Below, one piece after another: positions 35,240 through 50,394 of a stretch of DNA of 64,000 bases. Both the position numbers and the translations under genes were made by a program. The notes under the pieces are model-generated. The model worked only from the letters and a program-made list of their open reading frames with translations. It was not told the origin of the DNA and did no database searches. This stretch comes from Pleurodeles waltl. Taxonomy: Eukaryota; Chordata; Amphibia; Caudata; Salamandridae. The stretch is taken from NCBI RefSeq assembly GCF_031143425.1, contig NW_027150007.1:62001-126000 (forward strand), read 5' to 3'. Numbering within the stretch: position 1 is the stretch's first letter; each line of letters begins with the position of its first letter.

Positions 35240-37661
35240 CAAGCTGCTCAGAACATTCTTTTCTCCAAGATCGAACACAGCGATATGCTTCCCATAGGCC
35301 GTCTTCCGCAATCTCTAGGATGAGCCCAATGATATGTGACAGTGGAGCTAGGGTGATCTTCAAACTCATGATTCATTAGTATACTAAATTGTAGGTGGAG
35401 GTTCAGCATTAGTAAGGCTTTTCTTAGTTCAGAGCCATATGAGGGGTTGTACTAGATCTCAAGTGTAAGAATTGCTTGCATAGTGGTATAGCTTGCCATG
35501 TGCATTAAGACAAAAAATTTATTTTTAAAATAGAATATTGAAAGAAGGATTAGAATCATACGTCCCAAAAATTATTTAAGGTTGTAATTTTCCCAAAATT
35601 AACAATTAGTGAAACGTTTAACTCACCACTTTTTAATAATACCTTACTTTTCAGAATAGAAATATACGTAATATAAATTCAGGAAGAGGGTTTACAGAAT
35701 GATATGTAATAAGGAGATAACTGAGAACAAAAAAGAGTTTGGGAAAGCTATAGTAAAAAGCACAAAACTGATACAGATAAAAAGCCAAATGTCCTTAATG
35801 TTCCTTGCCTAGCTTTCTAAATGTTTGGCTATAGTACATAGATACCACTAAACTATTAATTGAAGAAAATTGAGTGCTGGAAATATACTGGTGAAATGTG
35901 AAGATGAGGGTATGTGTGTGTCTGCCTTCGTTTGTACAGCACCTCACAAAATTAAAAAGAAACATCTGTGGGGTCTTTTTCAAGGGCAAGAAAAAGAGGA
36001 CAACAGTGAAAATGGCATATTTTCTAAGAAAAACGCATTCAACAAACACTTTTCAAGGTCAGTAAATTAAAGAAAGCTTTTTAACCACCCGATTGATATT
36101 AAGTAGATCTAGCGATAATGATCTAGGCACTGGCACTATGTTGGAGTGAGTCTCAATTAAGTTTGATTTACACTTTGACTATTGCTTGCCTGTATTTTAA
36201 AATATCAAACATTACATGTGCATTTAAATGCTTCCCAAATAGTTTTAATAATAACATATAGTTCAAATAATAAATAATTATTATATTTCACTTATATGCA
36301 ACAATAATTATATGATGAGAGGATTGATTTTTATTTTTTTAAGCTCAAAGTTTTGCGGTTTTCATATCTTTTACCTCTCCATGATGTGGAAACAAAGCGT
36401 ACCATTAATGAGAATACTAATCCTTTCCATTTTACTGCTGCTTTAGGTCTGTTGGAACAATAATGTCCTCTAATCAAAATCTGATGCCACCTGTAGCTTA
36501 TTTCAGATTGGTAAAGGTTCTTGCTTTAGTACTATTTTGTTCAATAACGTTCTTTCATCGCCACATTTATGTCTTATTCTTGATATATATCATTCAATCC
36601 GTTGTGGTAGCAGTCTGTTTACAGACCACTGAAACCTTCTTGGTATATGTACTGAGTTCAAAGAAGACTCTGCAGTGGAGGTGTGACATTAGCGTGTCAA
36701 TGGGGTTGGGGATCTCCCTGGTTCCACTGTTTTTATCTACCTGAATGTTTGTAGATCTAAAAGTCAGAGTCTCATGCATAGCACTCTGCAATACTCAATT
36801 TTTCGAATGACATCTGCTCGTAGATGAGATAGAAATGGCATGATGTCTGTCAGCAATGTAAGTTGGAGTAGCTCTGAGAGGGGTATCTCTGCAAGATACG
36901 TAACCCTATTGGGTTCCATCATTGCTTTGGCTGTAAGGCTTACCATATGTAAACCCTCTTCCTCCATAATTGCTCCATGTGCACCCTTAATCAAGCTGTG
37001 TGCTTGATGACTTTGGGCGGCTCTTCATTTGGAAAAGGTGTACATTCGCCAGTCTGTCTCAAGGGTATTTAAGTGCTGCGCTTCCTTCTAGAACTTCCAA
37101 ACAAGTCTCATTGGTCAATTGCATATGCAACTGATGGTAGTCAAGCTCCAAGTCTTCAGGCACATCCAAATGAGGCACTTTTCTCAATTCTACTTGCTCA
37201 ATATATTGGAAACTATGAACACTAAAAGGACTCTGCCACCAGCATCACCAGGAGTATCCCTTTATAGACAATAAGGTCCCTCTCAATTGATGGTTTAAAG
37301 ATTAAATTTTTTAGTTATGTCTTTCTGAGGTCAACACTCTTCCCTTACTATTGACATTTTTGAATAAAAATGACTTTCATATTGTCATCCAGGGTTGAAT
37401 GAAATAAAATTGATGTGATTCAAAGGGTCTACATGATAGAAGCTGATGGCTTAGCCCCGGTTTTAATGTCCTGAGGGTCTCTTTATTTGGGTTTCCACCT
37501 TGGATGTTATACCCCACCAGCTCCTGCTGCAAAGAGCTTGGAGCAATGTTTTGGGCTTGGTTTTCATGGCGGTATCCTTTGACACAGGATACAAAATAAA
37601 GCCATTATGAATTTCCATTGCTGATAGTCACCATGCCATATCTGCCTCAGAACAAGCAAAT
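35240..37661. repeat. Monomer 15 (type B)
   Basis: Copy of monomers 2 and 5. The palindrome at 37115-37134 has one substitution (A at 37118), the only broken copy among 25. Confidence 0.95.
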
Positions 37662-40083
37662 CAAGCTGCTCAGAACATTCTTTTCTCCAAGATCGAACAC
37701 AGCGATATGCTTCCCATAGGCCGTCTTCCGCAATCTCTAGGATGAGCCCAATGATATGTGACAGTGGAGCTAGGGTGATCTTCAAACTCATGATTCATTA
37801 GTATACTAAATTGTAGGTGGAGGTTCAGCATTAGTAAGGCTTTTCTTAGTTCAGAGCCATATGAGGGGTTGTACTAGATCTCAAGTGTAAGAATTGCTTG
37901 CATAGTGGTATAGCTTGCCATGTGCATTAAGACAAAAAAATTATTTTTAAAATAGAATATTGAAAGAAGGATTAGAATCATACGTCCCAAAAATTATTTA
38001 AGGTTGTAATTTTCCAAAAATTAACAATTAGTGAAACGTTTAACTCACCACTTTTTAATAATACCTTACTTTTCAGAATAGAAATATACGTAATATAAAT
38101 TCAGGAAGAGGGTTTACAGAATGATATGTAATAAGAAGATAACTGAGAACAAAAAAGAGTTTGGGAAACCTATAGTAAAAAGCGCAAAACTGATACAGAT
38201 AAAAAGCCAAATGTCCTTAATGTTCCTTGCCTAGCTTTCTAAATGTTTGGCTATAGTGCATAGATACCACTAAACTATTAATTGAAGAAAATTGAGTGCT
38301 GGAAATATACTGGTGAAATGTGAAGATGAGGGTATGTGTGTGTCTGCCTTCGTTTGTACAGCACCTCACAAAATTAAAAAGAAACATCTGTGGGGTCTTT
38401 TTCAAGGGCAAGAAAAAGAGGACAACAGTGAAAATGGCATATTTTCTAAGAAAAACGCATTCAACAAACACTTTTCAAGGTCAGTAAATTAAAGAAAGCT
38501 TTTTAACCACCCGATTGATATTAAGTAGATCTAGCGATAATGATCTAGGCACTGGCACTATGTTGGAGTGAGTCTCAATTAAGTTTGATTTACACTTTGA
38601 CTATTGCTTGCCTCTATTTTAAAATATCAAACATTACATGTGCATTTAAATGCTTCCCAAATAGTTTTAATAATAACATATAGTTCAAATAATAAATAAT
38701 TATTATATTTCACTTATATGCAACAATAATTATATGATGAGAGGATTGATTTTTATTTTTTTAAGCTCAAAGTTTTGCGGTTTTCATATCTTTTACCTCT
38801 CCATGATGTGGAAACAAAACGTACCATTAATGAGAATACTAATCCTTTCCATTTTACTGCTGCTTTAGGTCTGTTGGAACAATAATGTCCTCTAATCAAA
38901 ATCTGATGCCACCTGTAGCTTATTTCAGATTGGTAAAGGTTCTTGCTTTAGTACTATTTTGTTCAATAACGTTCTTTCATCGCCACATTTATGTCTTATT
39001 CTTGATATATATCATTCAATCCGTTGTGGTAGCAGTCTGTTTACAGACCACTGAAACCTTCTTGGTATATGTACTGAGTTCAAAGAAGACTCTGCAGTGG
39101 AGGTGTGACATTAGCGTGTCAATGGGGTTGGGGATCTCCCTGGTTCCACTGTTTTTATCTACCTGAATGTTTGTAGATCTAAAAGTCAGAGTCTCATGCA
39201 TAGCACTCTTCAATACTCAATTTTTCGAATGACTTCTGCTCGTAGATGAGATAGAAATGGCATGATGTCTGTCAGCAATGTAAGTTGGAGTAGCTCTGAG
39301 AGGGGTATATCTGCAAGATATGTAACCCAATTGGGTTCCATCATTGCTTTGGCTGCAAGGCTTACCATATGTAAACCCTCTTCCTCCATAATTGCTCCAT
39401 GTGCACCCTTCATCAAGCTGTGTGCTTGATGACTTTGGGCGGCTCTTCTTTTGGAATAGGTGTACTTTCGCCAGTCTGTCTCAAGGGTATTTAAGTGCTG
39501 CGCTCCCTTCTAGAACCTCCAAACAAGTCTCATTGGTCAGTTGCATATGCAACTGATGGTAGTCAAGCTCCAAGTCTTCAGGCACATCCAAATGAGGCAT
39601 TTTTCTCAATTCTACTTGCTCAATATATTGGAAACTATGAACACCAAAAGGACTCTGCCACCAGCATCATCAGGAGTATCCCTTTATAGACAATAAGGTC
39701 CCTCTCAATTGATGGTTTAAAGATTACATTTTTTAGTTATGTCTTTCTGAGGTCAACACTCTTCCGTTACTATTGACATTTTTGAATAAAAATGACTTTC
39801 ATATTGTCATCCAGGGTTGAATGAAATTAAATTGATGTAATTCAAAGGGTCTACATGATAGAAGCTGATGGCTTAGCCCCGGTTGTAATGTCCTGAGGGT
39901 ATCTTTATTTGGGTTTCCACCTTGGATGTTATACCCCACCAGCTCCTGCTGCAAAGAGCTTGGAGCAATGTTTTGGGCTTGGTTTTCATGGCGGTATCCT
40001 TTGACACAGGATACAAAATAAAGCCATTATGAATTTCCATTGCTGATAGTCACCATGCCATATCTGCCTCAGAACAAGCAAAT
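37662..40083. repeat. Monomer 16 (type C)
   Basis: Copy of monomer 6, including C at 39411. Palindrome at 39537-39556. Confidence 0.95.
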
Positions 40084-42511
40084 CAAGCTGCTCAGAACAT
40101 TCTTTTCTCCAAGATCGAACACAGCGATATGCTTCCCATAGGCCGTCTTCCACAATCTCTAGGATGAGCCCAATGATATGTGACAGTGGAGCTAGGGTGA
40201 TCTTCAAACTCATGATTCATTAGTATACTAAATTGTAGGTGGAGGTTCGGCATTAGTAAGGCTTTTCTTAGTTCAGAGTCATATGAGGGGTTGTACTAGA
40301 TCTCAAGTGTGAGAATTACTTGCATAGTGGCATAGCTTGCCATGTGCATTAAGACAAAATTTTAATTTTTAAAATAGAATATTGAAAGAAGGATTAGAAT
40401 CACACGTCCCAAAAATTATTTAAGCTTGTGATTTTCCCAAAATTAACAACGAGTGAAACGTTTAACTCACCACTTTTTAATAATACCTTACTTTTCAGAA
40501 TAGAAATATACGTAATATAAATTCAGGAAGAGGGAAAGTAGTTACAGAATGATATGTAATAAGGAGATGACTGAGAACAAAAAAGAGTTTGGGAAAGCTA
40601 TAGTAAAAAGCGCAAACCTGATACAGATAAAAAGCCAAATGTCCTTAATGTTCCTTGCCTAGCTTTCTAAATGTTTGGCTGTAGTGCATAGATACCACTA
40701 AACTATTAATTGAAGAAAATTGAGTGCTGGAAATATACTGGTGAAATGTGAAGATGAGGGTATGTGTGTGTCTGCCTTCGTTTGTACAGCACTTCACAAA
40801 ATTAAAAAGAAACATCTGTGGGGTCTTTTTCAAGGGCAAGAAAAAGAGGACAACAGTGAAAATGGCATATTTTCTAAGAAAAACGCATTCAACAAACACT
40901 TTTCAAGGTTAGTAAATTAAAGAAAGCTTTTTAACCACCCGATTGATATTAAGTAGATCTAGCGATAATGATCTAGGCACTGGCACTATGTTGGAGTAAG
41001 TCTCAATTAAGTTTGATTTACACTTTGACTATTGCTTGCCTGTATTTTAAAATATCAAACATTACATGTGCATTTAAATGCTTCCCAAATAGTTTTAATA
41101 ATAACATATAGTTCAAATAATGAATAATTATTATATATCACTAATATGCAACAAAAATTATATGATGAGAGGATTGATTTTTATTTTTTTAAGCTCAAAG
41201 TTTTGTGGTTTTCATATCTTTTACCTCTCCATGATGGGGAAACAAAACGTACCATTAATGAGAATACTAATCCTTTCCATTTTACTGCTGCTTTAGGTCT
41301 GTTGGAACAATAATGTCCTCTAATCAAAATCTGATGCCACCTGTAGCTTATTTCAGATTGGTAAAGGTTCTTGCTTTAGTACTATTTTGTTCAATAACGT
41401 TCTTTCATCGCCATATTTATGTCTTATTCATGATATATGTCATTCATTCCGTTATGGTAGCAGTCTGTTTACAGACCACTGAAACCTTCTTGGTATATGT
41501 ACTGAGTTCAAAGAAGACTCTGCAGTGGAGGTGTGACATTAGCGTGTCAATGGGGTTGGGGATCTCCCTGGTTCCACTGTTTTTATCTACCTGAATGTTT
41601 GTAGATCTAAAAGTCAGAGTCTCATGCATAGCACTCTGCAATACTCAATTATTCGAATGACATCTGCTCGTAGATGAGATAGAAATGGCATGATGTCTGT
41701 CAGCAGTGTAAGTTGGAGTATCTCTTACAGTGGTATCTCTGCAAGATACTTAACCCTATTGGGTTCCATCATTGCTTTGGCTGCAAGGCTTACCATATGT
41801 AAACCCTCTTCCTCCATAATTGCTCCATGTGCACCCTTAATCAAGCTGTGTGCTTGATGACTTTGGGCGGCTCTTCATTTGGAAAAGGTGTACATTCGCC
41901 AGTCTGTCTCAAGGGTATTTAAGTGCTGCGCTTCCTTCTAGAACTTCCAAACAAGTCTCATTGGTCAGTTGCATATGCAACTGATGGTAGTCAAGCTCCA
42001 AGTCTTCAGGCACATCCAAATGAGGCACTTTTCTCAATTCTACTTGCTCAATATATTGGAAACTATGAACACTAAAAGGACTCTGCCACCAGCATCACCA
42101 GGAGTATCCCTTTATAGACAATAAGGTCCCTCTCAATTGATGGTTTAAAGATTAAATTTTTTAGTTATGTCTTTCTGAGGTCAACACTCTTCCCTTACTA
42201 TTGACATTTTTTAATAAAAATGACTTTCATATTGTCATCCAGGGTTGAATGAAATAAAATTGATGTGATTCAAAGGGTCTACATGATAGAAGCTGATGGC
42301 TTAGCCCCGGTTTTAATGTCCTGAGGGTCTCTTTATTTGGGTTTCCACCTTGGATGTTATACCCCACCAGCTCTTGCTGCAAAGAGCTTGGAGCAATGTT
42401 TTGGGCTTGGTTTTCATGGCGGTATCCTTTGACACAGGATGCAAAATAAAGCCATTATGAATTTCCATTCCTGATAGTCACCATGCCATATCTGCCTCAG
42501 AACAAGCAAAT
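40084..42511. repeat. Monomer 17 (type A')
   Basis: Copy of monomer 7, including GATACTTAACCC and CAGGATGCAAAA. Palindrome at 41965-41984. Confidence 0.95.
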
Positions 42512-44932
42512 CAAGCTGCTCAGAACATTCTTTTCTCCAAGATCGAACACAGCGATATGCTTCCCATAGGCCGTCTTCCGCAATCTCTAGGATGAGCCCA
42601 ATGATATGTGACAGTGGAGCTAGGGTGATCTTCAAACTCATGATTCATTAGTATACTAAATTGTAGGTGGAGGTTCAGCATTAGTAAGGCTTTTCTTAGT
42701 TCAGAGCCATATGAGGGGTTGTACTAGATCTCAAGTGTAAGAATTGCTTGCATAGTGGTATAGCTTGCCATGTGCATTAAGACAAAAAATTTATTTTTAA
42801 AATAGAATATTGAAAGAAGGATTAGAATCATACGTCCCAAAAATTATTTAAGGTTGTAATTTTCCCAAAATTAACAATTAGTGAAACGTTTAACTCACCA
42901 CTTTTTAATAATACCTTACTTTTCAGAATAGAAATATACGTAATATAAATTCAGGAAGAGGGTTTACAGAATGATATGTAATAAGGAGATAACTGAGAAC
43001 AAAAAAGAGTTTGGGAAAGCTATAGTAAAAAGCGCAAAACTGATACAGATAAAAAGCCAAATGTCCTTAATGTTCCTTGCCTAGCTTTCTAAATGTTTGG
43101 CTATAGTGCATAGATACCACTAAACTATTAATTGAAGAAAATTGAGTGCTGGAAATATACTGGTGAAATGTGAAGATGAGGGTATGTGTGTGTCTGCCTT
43201 CGTTTGTACAGCACCTCACAAAATTAAAAAGAAACATCTGTGGGGTCTTTTTCAAGGGCAAGAAAAAGAGGACAACAGTGAAAATGGCATATTTTCTAAG
43301 AAAAACGCATTCAACAAACACTTTTCAAGGTCAGTAAATTAAAGAAAGCTTTTTAACCACCCGATTGATATTAAGTAGATCTAGCGATAATGATCTAGGC
43401 ACTGGCACTATGTTGGAGTGAGTCTCAATTAAGTTTGATTTACACTTTGACTATTGCTTGCCTGTATTTTAAAATATCAAACATTACATGTGCATTTAAA
43501 TGCTTCCCAAATAGTTTTAATAATAACATATAGTTCAAATAATAAATAATTATTATATTTCACTTATATGCAACAATAATTATATGATGAGAGGATTGAT
43601 TTTTATTTTTTTAAGCTCAAAGTTTTGCGGTTTTCATATCTTTTACCTCTCCATGATGTGGAAACAAAACGTACCATTAATGAGAATACTAATCCTTTCC
43701 ATTTTACTGCTGCTTTAGGTCTGTTGGAACAATAATGTCCTCTAATCAAAATCTGATGCCACCTGTAGCTTATTTCAGATTGGTAAAGGTTCTTGCTTTA
43801 GTACTATTTTGTTCAATAACGTTCTTTCATCGCCACATTTATGTCTTATTCTTGATATATATCATTCAATCCGTTGTGGTAGCAGTCTGTTTACAGACCA
43901 CTGAAACCTTCTTGGTATATGTACTGAGTTCAAAGAAGACTCTGCAGTGGAGGTGTGACATTAGCGTGTCAATGGGGTTGGGGATCTCCCTGGTTCCACT
44001 GTTTTTATCTACCTGAATGTTTGTAGATCTAAAAGTCAGAGTCTCATGCATAGCACTCTGCAATACTCAATTTTTCGAATGACATTTGCTCGTAGATGAG
44101 ATAGAAATGGCATGATGTCTGTCAGCAATGTAAGTTGGAGTAGCTCTGAGAGGGGTATATCTGCAAGATACGTAACCCATTGGGTTCCATCATTGCTTTG
44201 GCTGCAAGGCTTACCATATGTAAACCCTCTTCCTCCATAATTGCTCCATGTGCACCCTTAATCAAGCTGTGTGCTTGATGACTTTGGGCGGCTCTTCTTT
44301 TGGAATAGGTGTACTTTCGCCAGTCTGTCTCAAGGGTATTTAAGTGCTGCGCTCCCTTCTAGAACCTCCAAACAAGTCTCATTGGTCAGTTGCATATGCA
44401 ACTGATGGTAGTCAAGCTCCAAGTCTTCAGGCACATCCAAATGAGGCATTTTTCTCAATTCTACTTGCTCAATATATTGGAAACTATGAACACCAAAAGG
44501 ACTCTGCCACCAGCATCATCAGGAGTATCCCTTTATAGACAATAAGGTCCCTCTCAATTGATGGTTTAAAGATTAAATTTTTTAGTTATGTCTTTCTGAG
44601 GTCAACACTCTTCCGTTACTATTGACATTTTTGAATAAAAATGACTTTCATATTGTCATCCAGGGTTGAATTAAATTAAATTGATGTAATTCAAAGGGTC
44701 TACATGATAGAAGCTGATGGCTTAGCCCCGGTTTTAATGTCCTGAGGGTATCTTTATTTGGGTTTCCACCTTGGATGTTATACCCCACCAGCTCCTGCTG
44801 CATAGAGCTTGGAGCAATGTTTTGGGCTTGGTTTTCATGGCGGTATCCTTTGACACAGGATACAAAATAAAGCCATTATGAATTTCCATTGCTGATAGTC
44901 ACCATGCCATATCTGCCTCCGAACAAGCAAAT
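42512..44932. repeat. Monomer 18 (type D)
   Basis: 2421 bp copy of monomer 8, with the same single-base loss in AACCCATTGGG. Palindrome at 44386-44405. Confidence 0.95.
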
Positions 44933-47360
44933 CAAGCTGCTCAGAACATTCTTTTCTCCAAGATCGAACACAGCGATATGCTTCCCATAGGCCGTCTTCC
45001 ACAATCTCTAGGATGAGCCCAATGATATGTGACAGTGGAGCTAGGGTGATCTTCAAACTCATGATTCATTAGTATACTAAATTGTAGGTGGAGGTTCGGC
45101 ATTAGTAAGGCTTTTCTTAGTTCAGAGTCATATGAGGGGTTGTACTAGATCTCAAGTGTGAGAATTACTTGCATAGTGGCATAGCTTGCCATGTGCATTA
45201 AGACAAAATTTTAATTTTTAAAATAGAATATTGAAAGAAGGATTAGAATCACACGTCCCAAAAATTATTTAAGCTTGTAATTTTCCCAAAATTAACAACG
45301 AGTGAAACGTTTAACTCACCACTTTTTAATAATACCTTACTTTTCAGAATAGAAATATACGTAATATAAATTCAGGAAGAGGGAAAGTAGTTACAGAATG
45401 ATATGTAATAAGGAGATGACTGAGAACAAAAAAGAGTTTGGGAAAGCTATAGTAAAAAGCGCAAACCTGATACAGATAAAAAGCCAAATGTCCTTAATGT
45501 TCCTTGCCTAGCTTTCTAAATGTTTGGCTGTAGTGCATAGATACCACTAAACTATTAATTGAAGAAAATTGAGTGCTGGAAATATACTGGTGAAATGTGA
45601 AGATGAGGGTATGTGTGTGTCTGCCTTCGTTTGTACAGCACTTCACAAAATTAAAAAGAAACATCTGTGGGGTCTTTTTCAAGGGCAAGAAAAAGAGGAC
45701 AACAGTGAAAATGGCATATTTTCTAAGAAAAACGCATTCAACAAACACTTTTCAAGGTTAGTAAATTAAAGAAAGCTTTTTAACCACCCGATTGATATTA
45801 AGTAGATCTAGCGATAATGATCTAGGCACTGGCACTATGTTGGAGTAAGTCTCAATTAAGTTTGATTTACACTTTGACTATTGCTTGCCTGTATTTTAAA
45901 ATATCAAACATTACATGTGCATTTAAATGCTTCCCAAATAGTTTTAATAATAACATATAGTTCAAATAATGAATAATTATTATATATCACTAATATGCAA
46001 CAAAAATTATATGATGAGAGGATTGATTTTTATTTTTTTAAGCTCAAAGTTTTGTGGTTTTCATATCTTTTACCTCTCCATGATGGGGAAACAAAACGTA
46101 CCATTAATGAGAATACTAATCCTTTCCATTTTACTGCTGCTTTAGGTCTGTTGGAACAATAATGTCCTCTAATCAAAATCTGATGCCACCTGTAGCTTAT
46201 TTCAGATTGGTAAAGGTTCTTGCTTTAGTACTATTTTGTTCAATAACGTTCTTTCATCGCCATATTTATGTCTTATTCATGATATATGTCATTCATTCCG
46301 TTATGGTAGCAGTCTGTTTACAGACCACTGAAACCTTCTTGGTATATGTACTGAGTTCAAAGAAGACTCTGCAGTGGAGGTGTGACATTAGCGTGTCAAT
46401 GGGGTTGGGGATCTCCCTGGTTCCACTGTTTTTATCTACCTGAATGTTTGTAGATCTAAAAGTCAGAGTCTCATGCATAGCACTCTGCAATACTCAATTA
46501 TTCGAATGACATCTGCTCGTAGATGAGATAGAAATGGCATGATGTCTGTCAGCAGTGTAAGTTGGAGTATCTCTTACAGTGGTATCTCTGCAAGATACGT
46601 AACCCTATTGGGTTCCATCATTGCTTTGGTTGCAAGGCTTACCATATGTAAACCCTCTTCCTCCATAATTGCTCCATGTGCACCCTTAATCAAGCTGTGT
46701 GCTTGATGACTTTGGGCGGCTCTTCATTTGGAAAAGGTATACATTCGCCAGTCTGTCTCAAGGGTATTTAAGTGCTGCGCTTCCTTCTAGAACTTCCAAA
46801 CAAGTCTCATTGGTCAGTTGCATATGCAACTGATGGTAGTCAAGCTCCAAGTCTTCAGGCACATCCAAATGAGGCACTTTTCTCAATTCTACTTGCTCAA
46901 TATATTGGAAACTATGAACACTAAAAGGACTCTGCCACCAGCATCACCAGGAGTATCCCTTTATAGACAATAAGGTCCCTCTCAATTGATGGTTTAAAGA
47001 TTACATTTTTTAGTTATGTCTTTCTGAGGTCAACACTCTTCCCTTACTATTGACATTTTTTAATAAAAATGACTTTCATATTGTCATCCAGGGTTGAATG
47101 AAATAAAATTGATGTGATTCAAAGGGTCTACATGATAGAAGCTGATGGCTTAGCCCCGGTTTTAATGTCCTGAGGGTCTCTTTATTTGGGTTTCCACCTT
47201 GGATGTTATACCCCACCAGCTCCTGCTGCAAAGAGCTTGGAGCAATGTTTTGGGCTTGGTTTTCATGGCGGTATCCTTTGACACAGGATACAAAATAAAG
47301 CCATTATGAATTTCCATTGCTGATAGTCACCATGCCATATCTGCCTCAGAACAAGCAAAT
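44933..47360. repeat. Monomer 19 (type E)
   Basis: 2428 bp copy of monomer 9. Palindrome at 46814-46833. Confidence 0.95.
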
Positions 47361-48736
47361 CAAGCTGCTCAGAACATTCTTTTCTCCTAGATCGAACACA
47401 GCGATATGCTTCCCATAGGCCGTCTTCCGCAATCTCTAGGATGAGCCCAATGATATGTGACAGTGGAGCTAGGGTGATCTTCAAACTCATGATTCATTAG
47501 TATACTAAATTGTAGGTGGAGGTTCAGCATTAGTAAGGCTTTTCTTAGTTCAGAGCCATATGAGGGGTTGTACTAGATCTCAAGTGTAAGAATTGCTTGC
47601 ATAGTGGTATAGCTTGCCATGTGCATTAAGACAAAAAATGTATTTTTAAAATAGAATATTGAAAGAAGGATTAGAATCATACGTCCCAAAAATTATTTAA
47701 GGTTGTAATTTTCCCAAAATTAACAATTAGTGAAACGTTTAACTCACCACTTTTTAATAATACCTTACTTTTCAGAATAGAAATATACGTAATATAAATT
47801 CAGGAAGAGGGTTTACAGAATGATATGTAATAAGGAGATAACTGAGAACAAAAAAGAGTTTGGGAAAGCTATAGTAAAAAGCGCAAAACTGATACAGATA
47901 AAAAGCCAAATGTCCTTAATGTTCCTTGCCTAGCTTTCTAAATGTTTGGCTATAGTGCATAGATACCACTAAACTATTAATTAAAGAAAATTGAGTGCTG
48001 GAAATATACTGGTGAAATGTGAAGATGAGGGTATGTGTGTGTCTGCCTTCGTTTGTACAGCACCTCACAAAATTAAAAAGAAACATCTGTGGGGTCTTTT
48101 TCAAGGGCAAGAAAAAGAGGACAACAGTGAAAATGGCATATTTTCTAAGAAAAACGCATTCAACAAACACTTTTCAAGGTCAGTAAATTAAAGAAAGCTT
48201 TTTAACCACCCGATTGATATTAAGTAGATCTAGCGATAATGATCTAGGCACTGGCACTATGTTGGAGTGAGTCTCAATTAAGTTTGATTTACACTTTGAC
48301 TATTGCTTGCCTGTATTTTAAAATATCAAACATTACATGTGCATTTAAATGCTTCCCAAATAGTTTTAATAATAACATATAGTTCAAATAATAAATAATT
48401 ATTATATTTCACTTATATGCAACAATAATTATATGATGAGAGGATTGATTTTTATTTTTTTAAGCTCAAAGTTTTGCGGTTTTCATATCTTTTACCTCTC
48501 CATGATGTGGAAACAAAACGTACCATTAATGAGAATACTAATCCTTTCCATTTTACTGCTGCTTTAGGTCTGTTGGAACAATAATGTCCTCTAATCAAAA
48601 TCTGATGCCACCTGTAGCTTATTTCAGATTGGTAAAGGTTCTTGCTTTAGTACTATTTTGTTCAATAACGTTCTTTCATCGCCACATTTATGTCTTATTC
48701 TTGATATATATCATTCAATCCGTTGTGGTAGCAGTC

Positions 48737-49342
48737 AGCAACCTCGGCTTCATCTTGGACCCCCTTCTCACCATGACCAAGCAAGTCAACGCCGTGTCCT
48801 CCGCCTGCTTCCTCACCCTCCGCATGCTCCGCAAGATCTTCCGCTGGATCCCCGCCGACACCAGAAAAACCGTGACCCACGCCCTCGTCACGAGCCGCCT
48901 GGACTACGGCAACACCCTCTACGCTGGGACCACCGCCAAACTCCAAAATCGCCTGCAACGCATTCAAAACGCCTCAGCCCGCCTCATCCTCGACGTACCC
49001 CGCAACAGCCACATCTCCGCACACCTGAGACACCTGCATTGGCTCCCCGTCAGCAAAAGGATCACCTTCCGACTTCTCACCCACGCACACAAAGCCCTCC
49101 ACGACAAGGGACCGGAATACCTCAACAGACGGCTCAACTTCTACGTCCCCACACGCCCCCTCTGCTCCTCTGGCCTCGCACCCGCCGCCGTCCCTCGCAT
49201 CCGACGCTCCACGGCGGGTGGGAGATCTTTCTCCTTCCTGGCGGCCAAGACCTGGAACTCCCTCCCCACCAGCCTCAGGACCACCCAGGACCACTCCGCT
49301 TTCCGGAGACTCCTAAAGACCTGGCTGTTCGAGCAGCGATAA
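48737..49342 (+). pseudogene. Reverse-transcriptase C-terminal fragment, frame open to the natural stop
   Basis: Same 201-codon remnant as at 23198-23803, again open and in phase with the satellite frame beginning at 48584 (252 codons in total). The catalytic region is missing. Confidence 0.88.
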
Positions 49343-49427
49343 CCACCCCCTTTGTCCCTAGCGCCTTGAGACCCGCACGGGTGAGTAGCGCGCTTTATAA
49401 ATGCTAATGATTTGATTTGATTTGAAT
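48737..49427 (+). mobile_element. 5'-truncated CR1/L2-group non-LTR retrotransposon, monomer 20
   Basis: 691-bp counterpart of the insert at 23198-23888, 25539 bp downstream, with the same boundaries and the same altered tail unit. No difference between the two inserts was seen by eye. Confidence 0.9.
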
Positions 49428-50003
49428 TGTTTACAGACCACTGAAACCTTCTTGGTATATGTACTGAGTTCAAAGAAGACTCTGCAGTGGAGGTGTGACA
49501 TTAGCGTGTCAATGGGGTTGGGGATCTCCCTGGTTCCACTGTTTTTATCTACCTGAATGTTTGTAGATCTAAAAGTCAGAGTCTCATGCATAGCACTCTG
49601 CAATACTCAATTTTTCGAATGACATCTGCTCGTAGATGAGATAGAAATGGCATGATGTCTGTCAGCAATGTAAGTTGGAGTAGCTCTGAGAGGGGTATCT
49701 CTGCAAGATACGTAACCCTATTGGGTTCCATCATTGCTTTGGCTGCAAGGCTTACCATATGTAAACCCTCTTCCTCCATAATTGCTCCATGTGCACCCTT
49801 AATCAAGCTGTGTGCTTGATGACTTTGGGCGGCTCTTCTTTTGGAATAGGTGTACTTTCGCCAGTCTGTCTCAAGGGTATTTAAGTGCTGCGCTCCCTTC
49901 TAGAACCTCCAAACAAGTCTCATTGGTCAGTTGCATATGCAACTGATGGTAGTCAAGCTCCAAGTCTTCAGGCACATCCAAATGAGGCATTTTTCTCAAT
50001 TCT

Positions 50004-50005
50004 AT
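50004..50005. other. Junction of the same 79-bp deletion, monomer 20
   Basis: Identical junction to 24465/24466, exactly 25539 bp downstream, so inherited through the block duplication. Confidence 0.9.
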
Positions 50006-50394
50006 AAGGTCCCTCTCAATTGATGGTTTAAAGATTACATTTTTTAGTTATGTCTTTCTGAGGTCAACACTCTTCCGTTACTATTGACATTTTTGAATAA
50101 AAATGACTTTCATTTTGTCATCCAGGGTTGAATGAAATTAAATTGATGTAATTCAAAGGGTCTACATGATAGAAGCTGATGGCTTAGCCCCGGTTTTAAT
50201 TTCCTGAGGGTATCTTTATTTGGGTTTCCACCTTGGATGTTATACCCCACCAGCTCCTGCTGCAAAGAGCTTGGAGCAATGTTTTGGGCTTGGTTTTCAT
50301 GGCGGTATCCTTTGACACAGGATACAAAATAAAGCCATTATGAATTTCCATTGCTGATAGTCACCATGCCATATCTGCCTCAGAACAAGCAAAT

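Larger units (their letters stand above)
47361..50394. repeat. Monomer 20 (type F) with retroelement insertion and 79-bp deletion
   Basis: 3034 bp copy of monomer 10 with the same insertion (48737-49427) and deletion junction (50004/50005). It differs at 47683 (G instead of A at 22144). Palindrome at 49927-49946. Confidence 0.95.
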